A DNA stretch of 26,714 nt from a virus. Positions 1 through 8,100 of this stretch are shown here, in pieces. A program made the position numbers and the translations under genes. The stretch is from IMG/VR virus record IMGVR_UViG_3300010370_000200, positions 1 to 26,714 of that record. One strand, written 5' to 3'. Positions within the stretch are counted from its first letter, which is position 1. Each line of letters starts with the position of its first letter. The notes under the pieces were generated by a model, which saw only the letters and a program-made list of their open reading frames with translations, ran no database searches and was not told where the DNA came from.

Positions 1-5
1 GACAT
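1..5 (-). CDS. Possible start of the next downstream gene (cut by window edge)
   Basis: The stop codon TAA of the endolysin overlaps an ATG by one base (minus strand reads TAATG), the same junction used at many other gene borders in this window. Only the start codon and two further bases are inside the window, so nothing can be said about the product. The inference rests on the repeated junction style. A purine-rich AAAGG lies a short distance upstream as a weak ribosome binding site. Confidence 0.3.
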
Positions 6-547
6 TACTTGCCTTTCGGTTTCTTAGGAAAAGCTGCATCTACAATCTTTTCCACTATTAAATTATAATCAGAGCCTTTATACTTTGGTCGGCCCCAACC
101 TACTATATAATCTTTACTGCGTAATTTCAAGGCGACAGCCCCACCATTTCGCTCATCTGACTTCTTACCCTTTGGCACAAAGCCAGTCAATGTGGTATTT
201 CCCTCAATGCAAAGTACCATATTTCCAATTTGCTTTACAGCAATCCCAACATGTGAGATACGATCAACATTGTCGTTAGGAAAATCAAAGTAAAGTATAT
301 CTCCAGCAAGGATTCTGCCAGATGTCTTCCATTGCTTACGAACCCTAAATCCCTGTGCACCAGTAGGTGTGTACCAAGTATTGTGTAATCTGCCTCCAGC
401 TTTTTCAAAGCACCAGTTTACAAACACACCACACCATTGAATACCATCTGTCCCAAAATACTTAGCGTACTTAGTCTTATTTACCGGAGCTTCGGTATAG
501 CCCACTTCATTAAATGCTACATCAAGTAGCCTTTGTACTGTAACCAT
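5..547 (-). CDS. Endolysin, CHAP-type cysteine amidase/endopeptidase
   Basis: A 180-residue single-domain protein that should cut host peptidoglycan at the end of infection. The CHAP/NlpC-like signature is visible. A catalytic Cys39 lies in 'IQWCGVFVNWC', His99 in 'RISHVGIAV', and a polar residue in 'CIEGN' (Glu115 or Asn117) would complete the triad. 'GDILYFDF' at about 82-89 is the strand that precedes the His in CHAP domains. There is no signal peptide and no clear cell-wall-binding repeat. The last 30 residues are Lys-rich, which may give a loose electrostatic anchor. The gene follows a small membrane protein by one base, giving a holin-endolysin pair at the end of the tail genes. The start has GGGAT about six bases upstream. 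The CHAP fold is well supported, but the bond it cuts cannot be read from sequence. Confidence 0.88.
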   Translation of the reverse strand: MVTVQRLLDVAFNEVGYTEAPVNKTKYAKYFGTDGIQWCGVFVNWCFEKAGGRLHNTWYTPTGAQGFRVRKQWKTSGRILAGDILYFDFPNDNVDRISHVGIAVKQIGNMVLCIEGNTTLTGFVPKGKKSDERNGGAVALKLRSKDYIVGWGRPKYKGSDYNLIVEKIVDAAFPKKPKGK

Positions 548-548
548 A

Positions 549-746
549 TTATCCCTTAGTTATTAAGAGCAAGTAGATTTCATCTACTCTTTGCTCTAGT
601 TTATTTACTTTATCTTTAATTGAGCTACCACTATTTGGTACTAATTCATGCAGGTAGTGTTTAACCATCCATCTAACAGCCCCCGCTACGCCAGAAACAA
701 TAGTTACAACAGCTACAGCTATACCTGCCCACTCCGTTGGACCCAT
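549..746 (-). CDS. Small holin-like membrane protein
   Basis: A 65-residue protein with one hydrophobic segment (about residues 6-28, 'WAGIAVAVVTIVSGVAGAV'). A short basic stretch (RWMVKHYLHE) follows, and then a soluble coiled-coil tail (about 43-62) with regularly spaced Leu, Val and Ile. This matches the single-helix, cytoplasmic-tail membrane proteins that sit beside endolysins in actinobacteriophages and are usually called holins. Its start overlaps the stop of the beta-propeller gene by one base (TAATG), and the endolysin follows immediately. The position and topology support a lysis role. An accessory membrane or spanin-like role is possible, because one-helix holins cannot be told from other small membrane proteins by sequence alone. 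Confidence 0.65.
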   Translation of the reverse strand: MGPTEWAGIAVAVVTIVSGVAGAVRWMVKHYLHELVPNSGSSIKDKVNKLEQRVDEIYLLLITKG

Positions 747-2875
747 TAGATCTTCCTCACCGTTATCAACATCTCGCCACCAAACCCAGAAAACTTCTTG
801 TCTGGTGATGTAGTTCCTGTATAAGATAGTTCTTCAATGAGAGCATTAAACTGCTCACCACTTCGAAAGTCTTTAACAACAACCACGTCTCCTCGCTCTT
901 CCATTAACTCTAGTTCTGAGAGTACAGCATAAGCCCTATCCTCATAACCAAATGCATTGTTGTACTTATCCGTCTCAGTATCATAGTTAAATACTGGGTA
1001 CTGAATAAGTCTTTGACGCTTTGCTGCAGGCAAAGCTTTAACCTGGTATCCATAGAATGTAGGTGTATAGTAGGTTGTATTTACATTTCCTCGATACAAG
1101 GTAAACTTAAACTGCAAAAACTCTTGAGCACTTGCAGGAAATACAGTATAATCAGATCCATTAGCAGCAGGATTACTTGTTCCCAAGTCCTCAACATTGC
1201 CAGCTTTATCAATAGTGGAAATCTTAATGGTTGTATTAGTTGCATAACTTGCACGTTCAGATACAAATTTAAACAACTTACTTTCTAAAGTATTAAACCT
1301 AATACGACCAGTGGTTAAGTATCCAGATGATACGTATTCACTTTCTTTTTCTACATATAGTCCAGCACCATCTACACTAAATACAATCCTAGTTCCAAGA
1401 ACAGATACAAATGATGTAGCGTTGCTACCAGCAGCTAAATCCTTAGCATAAGGAAAGAACAATGCACCAAGATCACTAGACAAATCAATTCGATACAAGC
1501 AAGAATCTCCACCGGTAATCCATACATAGTTTTCATACACAGCGATGTCTGTGACATCGTGTGGAGTTTGTACTACGAGTGGACCGTAAATAATATCTCC
1601 AGCATCACTTGTTACTTGTGCTACTCGGAATCCTTTACTTGTTCCAATAAGAACATATCCAAGATATGACTTAATGCTGTAGACAATTTCACCGGCAGGT
1701 AATTCAGCTACAATAATAGGTTGGTCAAGATTTAATGTATCTGGATCAATAGTTATCTTATATATCTTAGATGAACTACCAGAGTATCCTGCAGCATAGA
1801 TAACTGAACCATTAGACGTAAAGGATGTCCATGCCCATGAACCATTAGGACTTGAATAAAGAATATATCCTGTAGTAGCAGGAGTAGTTACCGTAGGAAG
1901 AGTTGTTCCTGTAGTTTGGTTTTGATCTAATACGTAAATAGATTGATTAATGCCAGCAAGAAGATATTGCTTTTCGTAAGCAACTACAGATGTAGATGCA
2001 GTTGCATTTGTATAAATCGATACATCTGATGAAGCACCACCAGTAAGACTACCACGATGAATGTGAGAACCACAAGATGCCCAGTAGTTCACACCATCCG
2101 TAGTAACAGATTTAAAGTTAGATGAATGTGTACCAGTAAGAGTAACAGAAGAACCAGTATCTCCAGATACTGTTACCTTCTTTAAGGCTGTACCATCTCC
2201 AACAACAAGTGTAGTTGCACCAGCAACCATACAATTAACACCAGAAGTGTTAAGAACATTAGCTGTATTCTTAAGCAATGAAACCTGTCCATTAGTCCAT
2301 ACATCTACACCTTGAGAATCCTCAAACTGAAATCGTAATGTTTGATTCTGTGCAGCATTGCCAAGCTCTTGAGCTGGTTCATAAAACTTAATACCAGCAC
2401 CAAGATGAAATGAAGACTGTGACCTTAACCACCAACCAGTAAGAGATTGCTCTCCTGGTTCAATAGAGTTATCCTGTTGATCTTTACGGTACTGTGCTGT
2501 TTGCCTACGATATGGATTCTGTGGATTTGGATTAACAATAAATCCAATACCACCAACTTCTATATCATAATAAATTGACTGGTCGCCAGTAACCTCAATT
2601 GCTGAACTGACCTGAGAAGATAAATCGTATGAAAATTCTTCTGTAATATCGGATGGCAAAATAATACTTGCACTAGAGCCACTAGCAGTAGTAGATGCAA
2701 TTGTAACAGTAAATGTAGTAGAACTAGGAACACTAGCAATTGTTCTATATCCATCAATTGAAGTATAGTTAGTATTACTAATAACTATAATATCATTTAC
2801 TTGCAAATTATGATTAGATGCAGTAGTAAAAGTTACTGTAGTACCAGAAGCACTCCAACTTGCACTAATAGCCAT
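746..2875 (-). CDS. Tail protein with N-terminal beta-barrel and beta-propeller
   Basis: A 709-residue, beta-rich, Ser/Thr/Gly-rich virion protein. Residues 1-75 form a small beta unit ('TTVTFTTASNHNLQVNDII'), a type common at the N-terminus of phage tail proteins. Residues about 80-200 contain 'GWWLRSQSSFHLGAGIKF' (147-164), which I associate with tail proteins of short-tailed and actinobacterial phages. Residues about 205-520 carry repeated four-strand units such as 'SYLGYVLIGTSKGFRVAQV' and 'VYENYVWITGGDSCLYRID', which look like blades of a beta-propeller. The C-terminal 180 residues are another beta domain. The position after the adaptor and fibre and before lysis would suit a tail nozzle or hub, as with T7 gp12, but I see no direct sequence match to gp12. 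A role as a structural tail protein is confident. The exact position in the tail is inference. Confidence 0.7.
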   Translation of the reverse strand: MAISASWSASGTTVTFTTASNHNLQVNDIIVISNTNYTSIDGYRTIASVPSSTTFTVTIASTTASGSSASIILPSDITEEFSYDLSSQVSSAIEVTGDQSIYYDIEVGGIGFIVNPNPQNPYRRQTAQYRKDQQDNSIEPGEQSLTGWWLRSQSSFHLGAGIKFYEPAQELGNAAQNQTLRFQFEDSQGVDVWTNGQVSLLKNTANVLNTSGVNCMVAGATTLVVGDGTALKKVTVSGDTGSSVTLTGTHSSNFKSVTTDGVNYWASCGSHIHRGSLTGGASSDVSIYTNATASTSVVAYEKQYLLAGINQSIYVLDQNQTTGTTLPTVTTPATTGYILYSSPNGSWAWTSFTSNGSVIYAAGYSGSSSKIYKITIDPDTLNLDQPIIVAELPAGEIVYSIKSYLGYVLIGTSKGFRVAQVTSDAGDIIYGPLVVQTPHDVTDIAVYENYVWITGGDSCLYRIDLSSDLGALFFPYAKDLAAGSNATSFVSVLGTRIVFSVDGAGLYVEKESEYVSSGYLTTGRIRFNTLESKLFKFVSERASYATNTTIKISTIDKAGNVEDLGTSNPAANGSDYTVFPASAQEFLQFKFTLYRGNVNTTYYTPTFYGYQVKALPAAKRQRLIQYPVFNYDTETDKYNNAFGYEDRAYAVLSELELMEERGDVVVVKDFRSGEQFNALIEELSYTGTTSPDKKFSGFGGEMLITVRKI

Positions 2876-4264
2876 TTAGATCCAACTTCCAACTGCACTA
2901 ATCTTTTCAAGTTCAATGCTTGAAGCTTTTTTAATAACAATACCACTACCACTAACACTTGCTTGTGGAGTAAACGTACCACCAGTTGTAGCATTTGTTC
3001 TAAAATAACCTTCTACTTCAATATACCTTCCCGAACTTCCAGCAAGACTATTTGATACAGCAGTAGAACTAGTAACAGTATATTGTCCAGTCAATAAATC
3101 GTTAGCGTTATTAAATATCCAAGTTACTTCTTGTGGGGTATTGCTAAATGAATGAGTAAAACTAATTGTTCCAGAAGTTCCAGTATAATTAAAATAAACA
3201 AAAGCTAAATATTTAAATCTATAATAACTATTTGCAGTTAAAGAGTTAGATGCAGCAAACATTGCTGTAGCTGTAGTATTGATAGTTGCAGTATCTGCAG
3301 ATCTAACATATCGTTCAACTACACTAGCACCACTAACAGCAGCAACCGCTGTAGTTACATAAGCAGTAGTAGCAACTTTAGTGCTATTATCCGTACTTGT
3401 TTGAGTAGTAGCAGTAGTACCATTAGGCAATACTAAACTTGACGGAAGACTTAATGTTACAGCACCAGTACTAGCACTAGCTGTAATCTGATTAGTAGTA
3501 CCAGCAATACTTGATACACCACTTGCAGTGCCACTAGCATTAATTGTAATATTGCCACTAACGCCATCAGCATTTGTTAGTGTAATGTTAGTTCCAGCTA
3601 CAAGTGTTCTAGTAGCAACAGTACCTGAACCTGTTCGTACAACTATACCAGTAGTTGACAAACCAGCAAGTGCTGTAAGATCAGTATCTACAGGTTGAGC
3701 ATAAGCTTGCGTAGCAATAGCATTACCCGATATGGTAGGAGTACCAGTAAAGTTAGGTGATGCTAATGGTGCATACGTACCTGCAATACCACCAACATTT
3801 GATACGGTAAGACCATAGATAGCATTATTATCTGGTGAGCCAACAGTAATAGATTTGTTTTTTAATGTCTGAGTTTTATCTGTACCTACTACAGCACCAT
3901 CTGTAGAGCCAAGGCCATGCAATGCTACAGATTCATTAGTTGCATAACTAGATGCATTCATATGTATATGTGCTTCTTGTAAGTCAGAGCCAGTAATCAT
4001 ATGCTTAACAACGCTACCGGAAGGATGTGTAATATCTGCAGTACTTTCTTGTGCCCTTATAATAGTTGCAGATGTAGAACCAGATGTATGTGCAGTTACG
4101 TATACAATTTCTTCATTAGCTGTATCGGGTTCAACAACAAGCGTAAGCGTGTCTGGACTTGCAATGGTACGCCAGGAACCATTGCTTAAGCTAATAGATG
4201 TAGAACCTGCTGTAAGCTGTGCAGACAGCGTCATAGCAGGTATTGTGGATGAATATCTTCTCAT
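2876..4264 (-). CDS. Tail fibre/spike protein
   Basis: A 462-residue protein almost free of Cys and rich in Thr, Ser, Ala and Gly, the composition of trimeric phage fibres. Residues 1-100 form a compact beta module with 'EEIVYVTAHTSGS' and 'ITHPSGSVV', likely the virion-attachment end. Residues 125-315 hold fibre-type repeats: 'LASPNFTGTPTISGNAIAT', 'LVAGTNITLTNADGVSGNI' and 'STDNSTKVATTAYVTTAV'. All of these are typical of phage tail fibres. Residues 315-462 form a separate beta-sandwich-like tip that probably contacts the host or a partner fibre. The gene lies between the adaptor and the propeller protein and abuts the latter's start (TAAATG). No chaperone or protease motif for self-cleavage was seen. 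The fibre class is well supported; the receptor is unknown. Confidence 0.8.
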   Translation of the reverse strand: MRRYSSTIPAMTLSAQLTAGSTSISLSNGSWRTIASPDTLTLVVEPDTANEEIVYVTAHTSGSTSATIIRAQESTADITHPSGSVVKHMITGSDLQEAHIHMNASSYATNESVALHGLGSTDGAVVGTDKTQTLKNKSITVGSPDNNAIYGLTVSNVGGIAGTYAPLASPNFTGTPTISGNAIATQAYAQPVDTDLTALAGLSTTGIVVRTGSGTVATRTLVAGTNITLTNADGVSGNITINASGTASGVSSIAGTTNQITASASTGAVTLSLPSSLVLPNGTTATTQTSTDNSTKVATTAYVTTAVAAVSGASVVERYVRSADTATINTTATAMFAASNSLTANSYYRFKYLAFVYFNYTGTSGTISFTHSFSNTPQEVTWIFNNANDLLTGQYTVTSSTAVSNSLAGSSGRYIEVEGYFRTNATTGGTFTPQASVSGSGIVIKKASSIELEKISAVGSWI

Positions 4265-4267
4265 TAA

Positions 4268-5161
4268 TTACCTCGTGTAGTGGACTCGTACAGGATACTT
4301 CTCACGCAGACGAGAAGATTCTTCCTGCAACCTTTGTTGATAAAGTGCGTAGATGTACTTAGCAGTATTGGTTCCAGAACCATACTGAATTCTAGATGAC
4401 TGTGCGTCAGCTTCAGGACTAGAGAATGATAACCTACCTGGATCAATAAATGATAGCAATCGATAACAAGCACCTAAAACTATAATATCTTTAGTCGATA
4501 GTGGTAGATTGGTTGTACCTTCGTAGTCATCACCAAGATAGTCAAATGGCTCTGGGTCTACTACATATGTAACTTTAATTCTAGATGATGTAGGAATCAA
4601 GTCGTATACAGTAATGCTAACATTAGAGTTAAATGACTCAATGTCTGCCATACGATCTACACGATACCTACGAATTGGATACCATTCCTTTGTAGGGCCA
4701 ATATCCTCATACGATACAGATAGAATGTCTTCGGTATCGTATGGCAATGCATAAGTAGTTACAGAAGGATTGTAATCAAAGACAGTAGACTGAATGCCAA
4801 ACAATGTACCAGCTGTGCTGCGGATTGTATCATTGATTGCTTTCTTAATACTATGACGTGGGAATGTAGGAGCAATAGTTACCTTAGCGTTAATAAGGTG
4901 AGATGCGGGAGTGGTACCTAAGTAACCACGACCATAAGGTGGAAGGAATAGTTTCTTAGATGTCTTATCAAAAGAATCTACCCACATTAACTCATCATCA
5001 ATTTCGATAATACCTTTAGAGATATTGCTAACAGAGTTAACATCAAGCGTTAACTCACTGCTATTAATACCTGCTAACAGATGTGTAGTTCTATCTTGCC
5101 GCATTGTGTAACCAGACAGGCTAAGTGCAACCTCATCTATTACGTCACTAAATGTTGTCAT
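4268..5161 (-). CDS. Head-to-tail adaptor/connector-like protein
   Basis: A 297-residue protein. Residues 30-97 form a small beta module with 'IEIDDELMWVDS' (52-63) and 'PPYGRGYLGT' (74-83). 'FPRHSIKKAINDTIRS' (100-115) starts a mixed alpha/beta region, and the C-terminal third (about 220-290) is helical, ending in a basic stretch. The 'E..E.MWVDS / RGY.GT / FPR..I..AIN.T' pattern is one I associate with actinobacteriophage proteins that join head and tail. Helical ends with a beta core would fit an adaptor ring below the portal. It is encoded between the 1545-residue giant and the tail fibre, with spacers of 10 and 3 bases. It could instead be a tail-tube-like ring. A structural role is confident; the exact ring position is inference. 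Confidence 0.6.
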   Translation of the reverse strand: MTTFSDVIDEVALSLSGYTMRQDRTTHLLAGINSSELTLDVNSVSNISKGIIEIDDELMWVDSFDKTSKKLFLPPYGRGYLGTTPASHLINAKVTIAPTFPRHSIKKAINDTIRSTAGTLFGIQSTVFDYNPSVTTYALPYDTEDILSVSYEDIGPTKEWYPIRRYRVDRMADIESFNSNVSITVYDLIPTSSRIKVTYVVDPEPFDYLGDDYEGTTNLPLSTKDIIVLGACYRLLSFIDPGRLSFSSPEADAQSSRIQYGSGTNTAKYIYALYQQRLQEESSRLREKYPVRVHYTR

Positions 5162-5171
5162 TTATTTTCCT

Positions 5172-8100
5172 TTATTCAGATATTTTAGATACAATATCAA
5201 CTATAATTTTTTCTATTTGTGGCTTCATTTCGTCACCTAAAATGTCAATGCTAAGCATTTCATCTTCATCAGTGAGGTTTGGTGCAAACATTTCCTTCAT
5301 TGCTTTATCATTATTTTTAATAGATTTAATTTCAATATCTTTTTGTCTATTTATTACATCATATAAAAATGTTCTTTCCTTAGAAGGAATTTTTCCATCT
5401 AAAACATCTGAAGGTTTTAATTTAAGAATAATTTCTATTATTGCATCTAATACATATTTATTAGATTCCGTTAAATAATATTTAACTCCTTTATTAAAAC
5501 TTGGGGAAGATCCTAAAACTACTTCAGAAATAATATCTAAATCTGTTTTGTCTATATTTTCTTTTTGACTAAATCCAAGATACTTTCGAATAGTATCCTT
5601 TGATGGTAATTCAACTTTTTCTATTTTAGATGTAGTTTTGTTTTCTATAGCTTGACCTAATATATTTTTAGAACCATTTGGTTCATTAGTAAATACCACA
5701 TTGTTAGGAATTTCATCAAACAGTTGAGCTATTTGTTCTGGAGTAAAACCAGCTCGTTTTGTTCCAAACGAGGTAACGTAAAATGTTTTATCAGGATTGT
5801 CTTCTGCAAACTGAATAAACTTTTTAATTCCTTCTGCTACTTCTTCAATAGTCATATTTTCATATGGACCCTTTTTTGTTGGAAGAGCATACGATCTGCC
5901 AGTTAAACCTTCACCTACACCACGTTCGGCACCATATTCAACCGCTGCAGTTTTTGCTGCACCAGCACCATGAATGCCTTGAAGGTTAGAACCAAATACA
6001 AATATGCCATTAGGATCAGATTTAATTTCTCCATAATTTATTTTAGTAGAAAATGTTGAAGATAGACCTTTCTTTGGTGGATTTGGTTTTGTTTTTTGTG
6101 AATTTCCCGTAGTGTAAATGTCTAAAAGTTCATCTGTTTTTTTCTTATTTATTGCGTCAAGTACACCTTCAGGCAAAGGTCCATCTTCTGCATTATTCAT
6201 ACTGATAGGATCATCAGACCATTCATCTACTTCTTTAACAGGGTATGGATTATCCAAGTTGTCAAGTGTCTTAATGGCATCATCTTCTAAAGCTACTTTA
6301 GTACCTCTTGCTTCATTAAGTGCTCGTAAGAATGATTCCAAATACTTTTCTGGCTTTGGAACCTCTCCATAAATACGCCACCAAATTCCTGGATCAAGTT
6401 GTTCTGGAAGTATTTCTTGAGCAATAATTCGATTAATTAAATCTACATCTTTGGCAAGCTGATCTTCAATTTCAACAATCTTTTCTGTCATATCATCAAA
6501 TAATTTTTTAGCATAAGTCTTATTTGCTGCAGATGCATTTGGATTATCTAAAACAGATTTAGCCCAATTAAGAGCCTTGTTAGCTTGTTGCCATTCAACT
6601 CTAGCTTGTTCTTTAATTAGCTCATCATAACCATAGGTAAAATCTTCTTGCGATTTAAATGGTTCTGCTCCACGCTCTTTACGCAGCTTATTAATTGTTC
6701 TACGATAATCTCGTATTCTAAAAGCTTTCTTACCCTTAAACTTTCGTCCAGCAAAGTTTGCCACTTCGCTAGCGTTAAGGGTGTACAAATCTTCATCACC
6801 AGTATTAAGTGCTCTAAACAAATCCCAATCAGTTGTGTAACCACCCATCTTCTGAGAAAGGAAGTTAACCTTATTGAGTTCATACTTTGTCATTTTCCAT
6901 GAACCAATAACTTCATCTAACTGTGGTCGTACAAGCTGACGAGACAGAACGTCATAGCTATCCCAATCTAAAGTTCTACGAATAAGATCAATAGATACCT
7001 GGTCATCGACTTGAGTAACCTTAAAGTAAAAACCATTTTCCGTAGGAGTCTTTGGCAATTGATCCATAATAGAAGCTTCTTCGGCAAGTGATTGCCTTCG
7101 CTCTTTAAGCCTATTGTATTTTTTAATTGTCTTATAGGCAGCAAATTCTTCTGGAGTTAATTCTTTAAGGAAACCACCAGAAGTTTTTTTGTCAAGTTCT
7201 CTCTCTAAACTTTTAACTTTTAAGTACTCTGGTTCAAGTTGATCTATTTGACGTTCAACGCTATCTATTAAATCATCAATAGTTTTTCCTTGTGATTTAA
7301 TTCTAACATCTTTAATTACTCGCCTAATGGCAGCTTCTTTATTTTCTTGCACTCGCATAGATGCTCGTACTAAAGTTTCTCGAAGTCTGTCGTAGGAAGA
7401 TTTAGCTTGACCTAAAGGTACTATTTGTCCAGCAGTATCAAATGAATAAAATCCTTCACCAGAAACTGTTCCGGGACTTTTAATTGAGGATGTTGGAATC
7501 CTGTCAACTCTTTTTAAAAGTGGTAACTGTGGTTTACCCATAGCATCTAATCCAGGTTTAACAATAGTAAAATTGTCTGGAACAATTGCAGCCATAATAG
7601 AACCATCTATTGGTGAATGGTACAATACTTCATAACCTTCAGCATCATCTATTCTAAAGTTAGATTGCTCTTTCCAGATAAGTTCTCTCTTACCACGTTT
7701 AACTTTAGGTGTTTCAAGTGGGCCACTTATAGTGGCACCATCAGATAACTTTGCTTCGGCAGATGTAAATGCAGAAAGGTCTGCCAAATCACCATACTCA
7801 TCAAATGTTCCTTCAGGTGCTTCTGTTAGAAGTTTATAAAAGTCTTCAAGATAATCGTCTGTAGGTTGTCCTTCAGATTCTAAGTTTCTTTGTCGTTGAG
7901 TTTTGTAAGCATCTAAAGTTTCAATTCCTCTTCCAATAGGAGCAAGCCCTTCGGCAGCTAGTTCAGCATCAACCTTTTCTAATAGATTAAGTTGCTCAGT
8001 TGAACGACCATCAAGAGTGTTTAATAAATCAAGTTCTTCTTTGGAAAGTTCATTGTTAATATATCTACTACCAAGAGCAGACTTATACAATTCTAAATCA

